From Rhodospirillaceae bacterium (GTDB lineage: Bacteria; Pseudomonadota; Alphaproteobacteria; SHVP01): DNA of 64,000 nt. This document shows positions 55,641 to 64,000 of this stretch, one piece after another (positions within the stretch are counted from its first letter, which is position 1; the number at the start of each line of letters is the position of its first letter). The stretch is taken from the NCBI GenBank assembly GCA_002722055.1, contig PBKD01000014.1, positions 355,230 through 419,229 on the forward strand. The letters are read 5' to 3'. The translations under genes and the position numbers were made by a program. The notes under the pieces were generated by a model, which searched no databases, had not been told where the DNA came from, and saw only the letters and a program-made list of their open reading frames with translations.

Positions 55641-56502
55641 TTTTTCTTAAATTCTGTGGAATTCCAAAACTACTTATATGCATAGATAAATTATAGTATT
55701 TTAGATCTAAAGAGGCCTTATTTACTTTTTCTTTAATTTTATTCTTATCTATACAACTCAAATTAAGATAGTTACTTCCCCAACCTATTGCCATTGATCC
55801 TCCTGAGTATGTAGGAACAGTTACAAAATAAAAACCATAAAAAGAGAAAGCGTTATTTAAATGAGTATTCATTTTTTCAAATTGTTCCTCCTGAAGAAAA
55901 GGAACCCCACCTTGAAAAATAGCGATACCCTCCGGAGTTAATATTTTTGATATTTTTTTATAAAAATCTTTGCTAAATAAAGCTTCGCCTGGACCAAACG
56001 GATCAGTTGAGTCTATAATTATTATGTCGTATTTTTCAGAACATTTAGTTACAAAATTGGAACCATCGTCAATAATAACTTTAGCTCTCGTATCATTAAA
56101 GGAGTTATTACTTATAGAAGGTAAATATTTCTTGCATATATTTATTATCTCACCATCTATATCAACTAAAGTTACTGAGTATACTGGATGTTTTAATATT
56201 TCTCGTAATATTCCTCCATCCGCACCACCAATTATTAAAATTTTCTTTACTTTAGTTGCTGAAAAAAGAGGCACGTGCACCATCATTTCATGATAGTTTG
56301 CTTCATCAGCCTCAGTTAGTTGTATAATTTCATCTAAAACTAGCACCTTACCAAGTGAATCATTTTGAAATATTTTTACATTTTGATAATTTGTCTTTCC
56401 TTGGTAAATCATAGAAGATAAAGAAACCATAAGCTTATAATTCTCATGCAATGACTCGACAAACCAGTCAGATTTATTTTCTTTACCTGACATATTTTTC
56501 AT
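55621..56502 (-). CDS. speE: Spermidine synthase
   Basis: Aminopropyltransferase making spermidine from putrescine and decarboxylated SAM. The 293-residue protein has LDEIIQLTEADEANYHEMMV (MVHVPL follows), the nucleotide-binding ILIIGGADGGILREIL (GGADGG in place of the usual GGGDGG) and the catalytic DSTDPFGPGEALFSKDFY. No speD is adjacent, so the source of decarboxylated SAM is outside the window. Start may be Met1 or Met4. Confidence 0.92.
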   Translation of the reverse strand: MKNMSGKENKSDWFVESLHENYKLMVSLSSMIYQGKTNYQNVKIFQNDSLGKVLVLDEIIQLTEADEANYHEMMVHVPLFSATKVKKILIIGGADGGILREILKHPVYSVTLVDIDGEIINICKKYLPSISNNSFNDTRAKVIIDDGSNFVTKCSEKYDIIIIDSTDPFGPGEALFSKDFYKKISKILTPEGIAIFQGGVPFLQEEQFEKMNTHLNNAFSFYGFYFVTVPTYSGGSMAIGWGSNYLNLSCIDKNKIKEKVNKASLDLKYYNLSMHISSFGIPQNLRKIMLRTK

Positions 56503-56514
56503 TTTAAATTAAAT

Positions 56515-57093
56515 TCAAACATTATTTATTTTCTCAAATTCATCAATAATTAACTTCATTTGTTTCTCCGCTTTTTTCTGAAAAGTTTTACCTTCCCACG
56601 CACGGTATTCGCCTTTTGAATAAGCTTGCCCGTTAATTTCATACATAAAAGCATTAAACCTATTTTGTATAAAATTATTTTTATTCTTTTTAACAGATGC
56701 TGGAACACCCATTACAACCGAATTTTCTGGTATTTGCATTCCTTCTTTAACGAATGAACCTCCGGCAACTATCGAATTTTTTCCGATTCTAGCACCATCC
56801 ATAATTGTTGAATTGATTCCTATCAAACAATTATCTTCGATTATGCATCCATGAATTGTACAATGGTGTGTAATTGAACAATAGTCTCCTATATATGTGC
56901 CCGTTGATGAGCCAACGTGAACCATGCTAAAATCTTGGATATTTGTATGTGACCCAATAATAACCTCATGCATTTCAGATCGAATCACAACATTAGGCCA
57001 AATTGAAGAGAAACTACCTATTTTAACTTTACCATAAATATTTGAAGTTTTATGTAAAAAACTAGTCTTATCAATAATTAAACCTGAACTCAT
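56515..57093 (-). CDS. Gamma carbonic anhydrase family protein
   Basis: 192-residue left-handed beta-helix trimer-type protein. Metal-ligand histidines appear in MVHVG and [11 protein letters not shown], and hexapeptide repeats run through about residues 15-140 ([36 protein letters not shown]). Such proteins (YrdA/PaaY/CaiE type) may hydrate CO2 or act otherwise; activity is not certain. 12 bases downstream of speE's start region on the same strand but upstream in transcription, so probably co-transcribed with speE. Confidence 0.85.
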   Translation of the reverse strand: MSSGLIIDKTSFLHKTSNIYGKVKIGSFSSIWPNVVIRSEMHEVIIGSHTNIQDFSMVHVGSSTGTYIGDYCSITHHCTIHGCIIEDNCLIGINSTIMDGARIGKNSIVAGGSFVKEGMQIPENSVVMGVPASVKKNKNNFIQNRFNAFMYEINGQAYSKGEYRAWEGKTFQKKAEKQMKLIIDEFEKINNV

Positions 57094-57176
57094 ATTATGT
57101 GACTCGTTATTAAGATGATATATATAATTAGATATAATAGTTTTTATAAATTTTCAATTATTAAGAAATATTTACT

Positions 57177-57506
57177 TTAAAAAATACCAAAATAACGGAT
57201 AAATATAATTGATAAAAGCCCAACGATAATTGTTATAAAAAGGCTTTTAAAAAATATGGTTACAAATAAAGTTGGAACACTTGCCCACAAAAATTCATTT
57301 GTAAAGCTCAAATTTATTTTTCCATCCTCAATAATAATAAATTGAACAACCATTGAGGAAAGAACAGCCAGTGGAACAAATTCCAGAATTTTATTTATAT
57401 ATTCTGGAATTTTATAATTTGAAACAAGCATTGCAGGAATAACCTTTATTAATAAAGTAATTAAGCTCATTCCAAAAATTGTGTATAAGATTAGATTTTG
57501 TTCCAT
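57177..57506 (-). CDS. azlD: AzlD-family branched-chain amino acid exporter subunit
   Basis: 109-residue protein with four hydrophobic segments (LYTIFGMSLITLLIKVIPAM, FVPLAVLSSMVVQFIII and two C-terminal helices). It is the small partner of AzlC in branched-chain amino acid efflux. Its start overlaps the azlC end by 16 bases, so both are translated together. No Lrp-type regulator is adjacent. Confidence 0.85.
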   Translation of the reverse strand: MEQNLILYTIFGMSLITLLIKVIPAMLVSNYKIPEYINKILEFVPLAVLSSMVVQFIIIEDGKINLSFTNEFLWASVPTLFVTIFFKSLFITIIVGLLSIIFIRYFGIF

Positions 57507-58201
57507 TTATCTATATATAGTCCTATTAAAATTGTAATAATCGTTGCGCTAAGTGTTGTCCAATATGAAAACCCAAAATAAAATAAAATTACTGTCAGCA
57601 GACCAGCAATAATACAAATAAATAAATGTATTTTTGTTAAAACCAAAGGGAGCAATAGGCCTATGAACATTGCTGGCATGGCAAAGTCAATACCTAAACT
57701 ATCAAAGTTATAATCCCTTCCACCTAAATAAACTCCAACAATTGTACTAATAACCCAAACTACGTGGCCAAATATATTTGTTGTAAACAATTCTAATTTT
57801 GGAGGATTAAATCTCGAAAATCTAACTGTATGAATTGCAAATGTTGCATCTGTTAATTGACATGCATATAGAAATCTCTGGTAAAACTTAAATTTAACCA
57901 AAAACCTACCTATAGAAGAAGACATTACAAAAAATCTTGAATTTATTATAAAGGTAGTCAATAAAATTGAAAAAACCGAAGCTTCTATAACAATTAGTTG
58001 AATGCCTACAAGTTGAGCTGTTCCAGCATAAATTAAAAGTGACATAAGAATAGCATTTAATGGACTAATTCCATTATCTATTGCCAAAAAACCAAAACTT
58101 AAACCCATTGCAACATAAACCAACAAAATAGGTAGAGTTAATAAAAACCCATTAAGTATATGAATTGGCCAAAAATTCTTATCGGATAGAATAAACTTCA
58201 A
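57491..58201 (-). CDS. azlC: AzlC-family branched-chain amino acid permease
   Basis: 236-residue permease with about seven membrane segments; diagnostic stretch VAMGLSFGFLAIDNGISPLN and LMSLLIYAGTAQLVGIQLI. The open frame extends upstream to 58285, but the extra residues (MGERLNGIQEVGGSTPPGST) are the translation of tRNA-Ala. The start is set at TTG 58201, six bases after AAGG, giving MKFILSDKNFWPIHILNGF. Role by family: export of branched-chain amino acids with AzlD. Confidence 0.87.
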   Translation of the reverse strand: MKFILSDKNFWPIHILNGFLLTLPILLVYVAMGLSFGFLAIDNGISPLNAILMSLLIYAGTAQLVGIQLIVIEASVFSILLTTFIINSRFFVMSSSIGRFLVKFKFYQRFLYACQLTDATFAIHTVRFSRFNPPKLELFTTNIFGHVVWVISTIVGVYLGGRDYNFDSLGIDFAMPAMFIGLLLPLVLTKIHLFICIIAGLLTVILFYFGFSYWTTLSATIITILIGLYIDKWNKI

Positions 58202-58224
58202 AATAAACCTTAAAATTAATTTCT

Positions 58225-58300
<76 letters not shown>

Positions 58301-58360
58301 ATTTATAGAAATTCTATTTATGTAATTATAAAAAAAATCTATAAAAAAAGAAGAACATTT

Positions 58361-58717
58361 CTAAGGACCCGTCTTATTATCATCTAAAACATTCGAAATG
58401 TCTTCTTCTGGCGTAACTTCACCATTTTCATCTTCAATCTCAGGAAGAACCTCGTCCTCGGGAATTATTACATCATCATCGTCTTCTTCCGTACCTAAAA
58501 TATCATCATTTAATGAGTCTTCTTTAACCTCTGGACTGGGAGGTTTGTCATTACTTGGCACTGAACTAGTTTTTGCTAAAACAGGTTTTTCAATCAGTAC
58601 TGCCCCACACAAAGGGCATGTGATAGGCGATCTACCCATATCGTAGTATTTAGCGTTGCACTCTTGGCACGTGTGCTTTAAGCCCCAATCAGCTTCTGGC
58701 AAATCTTTATACTCCAA
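58361..58717 (-). CDS. TIGR02300 / FYDLN-acid family protein
   Basis: 118-residue protein with an N-terminal zinc-ribbon-like module (Cys17, Cys20, Cys34, Cys37 in HTCQECNAKYYDMGRSPITC, then PLCG) and a long acidic C-terminal tail (EEDDDD, PEDEVLPEIEDENGEVTPEE). The FYDLN signature reads YYDM here. The family is typical of alphaproteobacteria and is regularly found beside aroA and tRNA-Ala, as here. Function unknown. Confidence 0.85.
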   Translation of the reverse strand: MEYKDLPEADWGLKHTCQECNAKYYDMGRSPITCPLCGAVLIEKPVLAKTSSVPSNDKPPSPEVKEDSLNDDILGTEEDDDDVIIPEDEVLPEIEDENGEVTPEEDISNVLDDNKTGP

Positions 58718-58839
58718 TGTTAAAATTAAAAATTTATGTTATTATAATATATATATATTAGTGTTATAAAAATAACTTCTTAAAGTGACTTAATACACAA
58801 AAAAGGCTTATAAAGTAAGTATTTATTTTGCAAAAAACT

Positions 58840-60162
58840 ATGAAACCTATTATATCATCTAATTCTTCTGCCCTAAATGGGTCTATAAATATCCCTGGAG
58901 ATAAATCAATATCTCACAGATCACTAATTATTTCTTCGTTAGCTACAGGAAAAACCACCATTAAAGGTATATTAAAGGGGAAAGATATAATTAGTAGCAA
59001 AAGTGCCTTAGAAAAGATGGGAGTAATTATAAAAGAAGAAAATGGCATATTTGAAGTATACGGCGTGGGGTCAGGAGGCCTATTAGAACCTGATGACATT
59101 ATAGACTTGGGAAACTCAGGTACTTCAGCAAGATTACTAATTGGATTAATTTCAAGTCATAAAATAGTTGCGACACTAACTGGAGATAACTCTTTAAGAA
59201 AAAGACCAATGGGAAGAGTTATAGAACCATCAAAAAAAATTGGCGCAAAGATAATTTCAAAAAATAATGATAAACTACCTTTGACAATTTTTGGAACAAA
59301 TGATCCGCTTCCAATAAAATATATTTTATCACTTCCAAGTGCTCAGGTAAAATCTTCAATTTTATTAGCAGCCCTTCAAGCACCTGGGGAAACATGCATA
59401 GAAGAAGTGGTTCCTAGTAGAGATCATACTGAGAGAATGCTTAAACATTTTGGCGCAAAAATATCCATAAATTTGGAAGGCTCTTCTAATAAAATTATTT
59501 GCATTAAAGGTCAGAATGAACTTTTAGCTTCTAATATTGAAGTACCTGGAGATTTTTCGTCAGCAGCTTTTTTTATAATTGGTGCACTTATAGTTCCAAA
59601 CTCAAGTCTTTACCTAAAAAATATTGGAATAAACCCATATAGAATAGGACTTATAGAGATTCTTCAAGATATGGGAGCAAAAATAGAGTTACTAAACAAG
59701 ACAACAAAAAATAACGAACCCGTGGCAGATATTAAAGTATATTCATCAGAACTAAAAGGAGTTGATGTCCCGGCTGAGATTTCTCCAAGAATGATTGATG
59801 AATACCCAATACTAAGTATCGCAGCTTGTATAGCAAAAGGGAGAACAACTTTAAAGGGTCTTGATGAATTAAGATATAAAGAAAGTGACAGATTAAAATC
59901 TATTGTTGAAATGTTAAAGCAATTTAAAGTTGATGTTAATGAATTTGAAGGTCAACTTATGATAGAAAATAAAAATCGTATATTAGAGGGTAATTGTGTA
60001 ATTGAAACTTTTCAAGATCACCGAATAGCTATGTCAGCAGTCATTGCAGGATTAGTCTCAAAAGGACCAGTTCATATAGATGATTCAAGTATGATTGAAA
60101 CAAGTTTTCCTGGTTTTATTGAAATTATAAATTCTATCGGAGGGCAGGTATCTGAAAAATAA
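58840..60162 (+). CDS. aroA: 3-phosphoshikimate 1-carboxyvinyltransferase (EPSP synthase)
   Basis: Sixth step of the shikimate pathway. The protein (440 residues from this start) has INIPGDKSISHRSLI, the LGNSGTSARLLIG loop, LRKRPMGRVIEP, and DEYPILSIAACIAKG. Start set at ATG 58840; a TTG at 58828 would add four residues, and neither has a clear Shine-Dalgarno sequence. The 3' end contains the GGAGGG that seems to serve cmk, and overlaps its start by 11 bases. Confidence 0.95.
   Translation: MKPIISSNSSALNGSINIPGDKSISHRSLIISSLATGKTTIKGILKGKDIISSKSALEKMGVIIKEENGIFEVYGVGSGGLLEPDDIIDLGNSGTSARLLIGLISSHKIVATLTGDNSLRKRPMGRVIEPSKKIGAKIISKNNDKLPLTIFGTNDPLPIKYILSLPSAQVKSSILLAALQAPGETCIEEVVPSRDHTERMLKHFGAKISINLEGSSNKIICIKGQNELLASNIEVPGDFSSAAFFIIGALIVPNSSLYLKNIGINPYRIGLIEILQDMGAKIELLNKTTKNNEPVADIKVYSSELKGVDVPAEISPRMIDEYPILSIAACIAKGRTTLKGLDELRYKESDRLKSIVEMLKQFKVDVNEFEGQLMIENKNRILEGNCVIETFQDHRIAMSAVIAGLVSKGPVHIDDSSMIETSFPGFIEIINSIGGQVSEK
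60139..60144 (+). promoter_or_regulatory. Shine-Dalgarno GGAGGG deciding the CTG start of cmk
   Basis: GGAGGG within the end of aroA is followed by seven bases and CTG at 60152, in frame with cytidylate kinase. It is the strongest ribosome-binding site seen near this gene and fits no ATG, GTG or TTG. Confidence 0.65.
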
Positions 60163-60808
60163 TTTAATTATAGCAATTGATGGCCCTGCAGCGTCCGGAA
60201 AAGGAACAATCTCTAAATTAGTTTCCAAAAAGCTTAATCTGTATCATTTAAATTCAGGAAATATATATAGATTATTGGCATTAATGTTAGAACAAAAGGG
60301 AGTTCACCACACCAACTCTCAAGGAATTATCTTGTGCGCGAGATCATTAAACTTAAGAAATCTAGATAACCCGGAGCTTAAAAGAGATGATTTAGCAATT
60401 TTGGCTTCAAAAATCTCAGAGAATCCGGGAGTTAGAGAGGCGTTATTGGGGTTACAAAGAAGCTTAGGCGAAACCCCTCCCTTTGGAAGTGGAGTTATTG
60501 CGGAAGGCCGGGATATAGGAACAGTTGTTTTCCCTGACGCTGGAATTAAAATATTTATTGACGCAGATATTGAAATCCGAGCTAACCGAAGGTATAAAGA
60601 GTTAAAAAAAGTCAATGATAACATTGAGTTAGAGAATGTTAAAAAGCAATTGATCGAAAGAGATAACAGGGATTACAATAGAATTATATCTCCTCTTAGA
60701 CCAGCTGAAAATTCATACTTGCTTAATACATCAAAACTGGATATTGAACAGTGCTGTTCAGCTGTTTGTAGAATAATTGAGGAACATAGTGATAAAAATA
60801 TTAATTAA
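60152..60808 (+). CDS. cmk: Cytidylate kinase with probable CTG start
   Basis: Phosphorylates CMP and dCMP. The first ATG in frame (60275) would delete the P-loop. Reading from CTG at 60152 gives MKNNLIIAIDGPAASGKGTI, the expected N-terminus with the kinase P-loop GPAASGKGT, and a total of 218 residues, the family length. GGAGGG lies seven bases upstream. Other motifs are LNSGNIYRLLAL, VIAEGRDIGTVVFPDA and ERDNRDYNRIISPLRPAE. It overlaps aroA by 11 bases, and rpsA follows after 100 bases. Confidence 0.92.
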   Translation: MKNNLIIAIDGPAASGKGTISKLVSKKLNLYHLNSGNIYRLLALMLEQKGVHHTNSQGIILCARSLNLRNLDNPELKRDDLAILASKISENPGVREALLGLQRSLGETPPFGSGVIAEGRDIGTVVFPDAGIKIFIDADIEIRANRRYKELKKVNDNIELENVKKQLIERDNRDYNRIISPLRPAENSYLLNTSKLDIEQCCSAVCRIIEEHSDKNIN

Positions 60809-60908
60809 TGTTATATAGAATAAATTGAATAATAAACATAGCTAGGTCAAATAATATAAATCATTGTTTAACAAAATGTTGTTAAGTGATAAGAAGGGAA
60901 ATTAAATA

Positions 60909-62645
60909 ATGTCAGATACAATCAACACAGAATCTCAGGCTTCTAAAGAAAATGAGGAAGATTTTATTTCTATGTTGGAAGAATCACTAGCTACACAATC
61001 AAATCTTGAAGGAAGCGTTGTTAAAGGAACTATTGTGGCCCTTGAAAATGATCAAGTAGTTGTTGATGTAGGACTTAAAGCAGAGGGAAGAATTTCACTA
61101 AAAGAATTCTCTTCACCAGGCGAAGAACCAGATATTAGTGTAGGTGACAGCGTTGAGGTATACCTTGATAGAATTGAAAATAGGGATGGAGAAGCAGTTT
61201 TAAGTAGAGAAAAAGCCAGAAGAGAAGAAGCTTGGGAAAAGCTTGAAGTTGCTTTTAGTAAGGGAGAAAGAGTAAATGGCCAACTATTCGGAAGAGTAAA
61301 GGGTGGTTTTACAGTAGATTTATCTGGTGCAGTTGCTTTTTTACCTGGAAGCCAAGTAGATGTAAGACCAGTAAAAGACCCAGGTTCTTTAATGGGACAA
61401 AGACAAGATTTTCAAATTCTTAAAATGGATAGAAGAAGAGGCAATATTGTCGTCTCTAGAAGGGCAGTTTTAGAAGAAACAAGAGCAGAAGCAAGGAATG
61501 AACTATTAGCAAACCTAGCAGAGGGTCAAGTTCTTGAAGGTGTAGTCAAAAATATAACTGATTATGGAGCTTTTGTAGATCTTGGGGGGATCGATGGACT
61601 ACTGCATGTTACGGATATGGCCTGGAAAAGAATATCGCATCCTTCTGAGCTTTTAGTTATAGGTGAGAATGTTAAGGTTCAAGTAATTAAACTCAATTCA
61701 GAAACACAGAGAATTTCCCTTGGCATTAAACAACTTGATTCAGACCCATGGACAGGAATTGAAGAAAGATTTCCTATTGATCAAAAAATGTCAGGCAGAG
61801 TTACAAATATAACTGACTATGGAGCTTTTGTAGAAATTGCAGATGGAGTAGAGGGGCTTGTACATGTCTCCGAAATGAGTTGGACAAAGAAGAATGTTCA
61901 TCCAGGTAAGATAGTTTCAACTAGTCAAGAAGTAGAAGTAATAATTCTTGATATTGATATGAATAAAAGGCGTATTAGTCTTGGGTTAAAACAAACGATG
62001 CCAAATCCGTGGGAAAAATTTTTAAATGATCATCCAACAGGATCTGAGGTAGAAGGGCAAATTAAAAGTATAACTGAATTTGGCCTTTTTATAGGTTTTG
62101 AGAATGATGTAGATGGCCTGGTTCATCTATCTGATATTTCATGGGATAAACCTGACGAAGAGGCAGCATCAGATTACAAGAAGGGAGATTTAGTCAAAGC
62201 TCGTGTTCTTGATGTAAGTGTGGAAAAAGAGAGAATAAGCCTTGGAATTAAACAACTATCAGAAGATCCATTTGATTCTTTAATTAAAAACTTTAATAAA
62301 GGTGACACAATTACATGCACCATAGCAGGGGTTAAAGATAGTGGGATAGATGTTACACTGCCCTCCGGTATATCCACGTTTATTCGTAGATCAGATTTAT
62401 CTCGAGATAAAGCAGAACAACGTCCTGAAAGGTTTGCTACTGGTGATAAATTAGACGCAAAAATTATCTCATTAGATACATCTTCAAGAAGAGTTGGGCT
62501 TTCAATTAAAGCTCTTGAAGTTGCTGAAGAAAAAGAGGCTATGGTTCAATATGGATCATCAGATAGTGGAGCAAGTCTTGGTGATATTCTTGGCGCAGCT
62601 CTTAAAAAAAATGAAGATGAAAGTGAATCTGAAAATAAACCCTAA
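60909..62645 (+). CDS. rpsA: Small ribosomal subunit protein bS1
   Basis: 578-residue S1 with six OB-fold S1 repeats, beginning at about residues 35, 120, 205, 290, 377 and 464 (GTIVALENDQVVVDVG; GQLFGRVKGGFTVDLSG; GVVKNITDYGAFVDLGG; GRVTNITDYGAFVEIADG; GQIKSITEFGLFIGFEND; CTIAGVKDSGIDVTLPSG). Repeats 3 and 4 are nearest to each other. It unfolds mRNA on the 30S subunit. Upstream is only a weak AAGG element 10 or more bases from the ATG, as in many self-regulated S1 genes. aroA-cmk-rpsA order is typical. Confidence 0.98.
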   Translation: MSDTINTESQASKENEEDFISMLEESLATQSNLEGSVVKGTIVALENDQVVVDVGLKAEGRISLKEFSSPGEEPDISVGDSVEVYLDRIENRDGEAVLSREKARREEAWEKLEVAFSKGERVNGQLFGRVKGGFTVDLSGAVAFLPGSQVDVRPVKDPGSLMGQRQDFQILKMDRRRGNIVVSRRAVLEETRAEARNELLANLAEGQVLEGVVKNITDYGAFVDLGGIDGLLHVTDMAWKRISHPSELLVIGENVKVQVIKLNSETQRISLGIKQLDSDPWTGIEERFPIDQKMSGRVTNITDYGAFVEIADGVEGLVHVSEMSWTKKNVHPGKIVSTSQEVEVIILDIDMNKRRISLGLKQTMPNPWEKFLNDHPTGSEVEGQIKSITEFGLFIGFENDVDGLVHLSDISWDKPDEEAASDYKKGDLVKARVLDVSVEKERISLGIKQLSEDPFDSLIKNFNKGDTITCTIAGVKDSGIDVTLPSGISTFIRRSDLSRDKAEQRPERFATGDKLDAKIISLDTSSRRVGLSIKALEVAEEKEAMVQYGSSDSGASLGDILGAALKKNEDESESENKP

Positions 62646-62673
62646 AATTTTATTAATATAAAAAATTTTTAAA

Positions 62674-63597
62674 ATGGTAAATGAATTGGACACCATACCT
62701 TTTAATAAACGTTCTAGACGTCAGTTAAAATTTTGGAGATTATTTGCCATAATTTTTTTTGTTTTTACTTTAACATTAATCTTATTTGATAAAAATTTTT
62801 TTCTAAACCCTCTAGGGTACCAAGATCATATTGTTAAAATAAATGTTAATGGTTTCATTGACGATAATCCTGACTTAGCTAGCGATCTTGAAGACCTATT
62901 AGATAATAAAAAAGTCAAAGCAATCTTAGTAATGATTGACTCCCCTGGCGGAACTTCTTTTGGTGGTGAATTTATGTATAGAAAACTTATTAAATTATCA
63001 TCCTCTGGAGTTCCTGTAGTTACGGTAATAAGAACTATCGGGACCTCAGCCGCCTATGCTGTTGCTCTGGGTGGAGATAGAATATTTGCATTAGAGACTT
63101 CATTGCTAGGATCAGTAGGTGCATTAATCAGATCCGCTGATATTTCTGAGCTACTTGCAAAAGTTGGTGTAAAGCCTGAAATATATAAAAGTGGTGAATT
63201 CAAATCACTCCCTTCGCCAACTGAAAAAACATCCGATGAAGCAAAACTAGTTATTCAAAGTTCAGTTAATGAAGTTAAAAAATGGTTCCTGAGAATAATA
63301 AAGGAAAGAAGGGAAATTTCTGATGATAAAGTAAGAAAAATATCTAAAGGAGGTATATATACAGGAAAACAGGCTATTTCGTTAAACCTAATTGACGAAA
63401 TTGGTGGAGAACAAGAAGCGCTTAATTGGTTAGTGGATTATAAAGGTTTAAAGAGGGATTTACCAATTATAGAAATAGATAATTTTTCAAAAAACCAAGA
63501 ATTCTGCTGTTCTTTCTTTTCAATTTTGCAAAAAATCATAAATTCATCAAAGGTAAGTCTTGACGGGTTCTTATCAGTTTGGCACCCTAATACTTAA
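62674..63597 (+). CDS. sppA: Signal peptide peptidase SppA (short S49 form)
   Basis: 307-residue membrane-anchored S49 serine peptidase, the single-domain type. A membrane helix is at about residues 21-38 (WRLFAIIFFVFTLTLILF). Catalytic Ser125 lies in GTSAAYAVALGGD and Lys177 in SGEFKSLPSPTEK. It degrades leftover signal peptides in the membrane. Between rpsA and ihfB, as in other alphaproteobacteria. Confidence 0.94.
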   Translation: MVNELDTIPFNKRSRRQLKFWRLFAIIFFVFTLTLILFDKNFFLNPLGYQDHIVKINVNGFIDDNPDLASDLEDLLDNKKVKAILVMIDSPGGTSFGGEFMYRKLIKLSSSGVPVVTVIRTIGTSAAYAVALGGDRIFALETSLLGSVGALIRSADISELLAKVGVKPEIYKSGEFKSLPSPTEKTSDEAKLVIQSSVNEVKKWFLRIIKERREISDDKVRKISKGGIYTGKQAISLNLIDEIGGEQEALNWLVDYKGLKRDLPIIEIDNFSKNQEFCCSFFSILQKIINSSKVSLDGFLSVWHPNT

Positions 63598-63636
63598 AAA
63601 ATTATTATCTTTGTTATACTAAGTTTTGGAGGAATT

Positions 63637-63969
63637 TTGGTTAAATCAGAATTAATTATTCGCCTTTCTGAAATGAACCCTCATCTTTTTCATAGAGATA
63701 TAGAAAGAATAGTTACGACTATTTTTGATGAAATTACTAAATCACTATCAAAAGGAAATAGAGTTGAATTGAGAGGTTTCGGAGCTTTTTCAGTCAAGGA
63801 AAGACCAGCTAGGATTGCTAGAAACCCTAGAACTGGTGAGTCAGTTAAAGTTGATGATAAATTTGTAACAGTTTTTAAGACAGGAAAAGAACTACGCATT
63901 AGTCTTAATAAAGACAATCCTATTGCAAATAATAGGTCTGAAAATAATCCTTTAATCGATCAAAGCTAA
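63637..63969 (+). CDS. ihfB: Integration host factor subunit beta
   Basis: 110-residue HU/IHF-fold DNA-bending protein. It has [39 protein letters not shown] and [11 protein letters not shown] with the intercalating proline. The C-terminal 15 residues are an unconserved tail. The start is TTG with GGAGG seven bases upstream, and the N-terminus VKSELI fits IHF-beta. IHF partners sigma-54 promoters, and rpoN is in this window. Confidence 0.95.
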   Translation: MVKSELIIRLSEMNPHLFHRDIERIVTTIFDEITKSLSKGNRVELRGFGAFSVKERPARIARNPRTGESVKVDDKFVTVFKTGKELRISLNKDNPIANNRSENNPLIDQS

Positions 63970-63984
63970 CTAAGAGATACTAGA

Positions 63985-64000
63985 ATGGTTTTCTTACGAT
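63985..64000 (+). CDS. Possible start of the next gene (3' truncated)
   Basis: An ATG at 63985 opens a frame reading MVFLR at the window edge, 15 bases after the ihfB stop. In alphaproteobacteria a small LapA-domain membrane protein often follows ihfB, but five codons cannot confirm it. Confidence 0.25.

Overview
The window is a gene-dense, strongly AT-rich stretch of bacterial chromosome. Gene content and order point to a free-living, streamlined, low-GC alphaproteobacterium of the marine SAR116 or HIMB59/AEGEAN-169 kind. The class-level evidence is the set of alphaproteobacterial neighbourhoods: yidC-engB-argB, dapD-dapE, dnaX-ybaB-recR with the SRP RNA just upstream, kdsD-lptC-lptA-lptB-rpoN-ptsN, tRNA-Ala beside a FYDLN-acid (TIGR02300-like) gene, and aroA-cmk-rpsA-sppA-ihfB. 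The lower rank is inference. There is no rRNA, insertion sequence, prophage, CRISPR array or toxin-antitoxin pair, and nearly everything is core metabolism or information processing.

Layout. 1-4930 (+): yidC end, engB, argB, a HAD nucleotidase, dapD, dapE. 4946-7147 (-): truA, fmt, def. 7235-8323 (+): rmuC. 8325-11140 (-): recR, ybaB, dnaX, SRP RNA and its promoter. 11197-13757: nudC (+) convergent with pheA and kdsB (-). 13940-20939 (+): a membrane-anchored cytochrome c, a HisN-type phosphatase and the yejABEF peptide importer. 20936-25598 (-): a MarR-type regulator, a PAS-GGDEF-EAL protein, an M17 aminopeptidase, a catalytically dead HtrA-like protein and a cold-shock protein. 25970-30058: cytochrome c', a GT-C-like membrane protein, an MBOAT acyltransferase, tRNA-Ser(GGA) and a small membrane-protein gene with no standard start codon. 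30060-36725 (-): infC-rpmI-rplT-pheS-pheT-lepA. 36926-47549: a GT4 glycosyltransferase, a hydrolase, an SDR, queG, a GST, gltB and gltD. 47800-56502: uppP, an NDUFA9-like gene, a ribonuclease D-like gene, kdsD, lptCAB, rpoN, ptsN, speE. 56515-63969: gamma carbonic anhydrase, azlDC, tRNA-Ala(GGC), the FYDLN gene, aroA, cmk, rpsA, sppA, ihfB.

How it fits together: lysine and peptidoglycan precursors (argB is the arginine entry, dapDE the lysine/DAP branch), LPS assembly (kdsB, kdsD, lptABC, uppP), ammonium assimilation (gltBD) alongside nitrogen-type regulation (rpoN, ptsN), peptide uptake (yej) with a peptidase nearby, and a large translation operon.

No wholly new multi-gene system is visible. 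The most interesting signals are regulatory. The infC-rpmI gap can form an A-B-A'-B' pseudoknot placed where L20 autoregulation acts in E. coli. infC appears to start at ATA. cmk appears to start at CTG and yejB at ATT. dnaX carries an A10 run with stops immediately ahead in both alternative frames. lptB has a promoter that would give a leaderless mRNA. Convergent genes overlap or abut with no obvious hairpin terminators.
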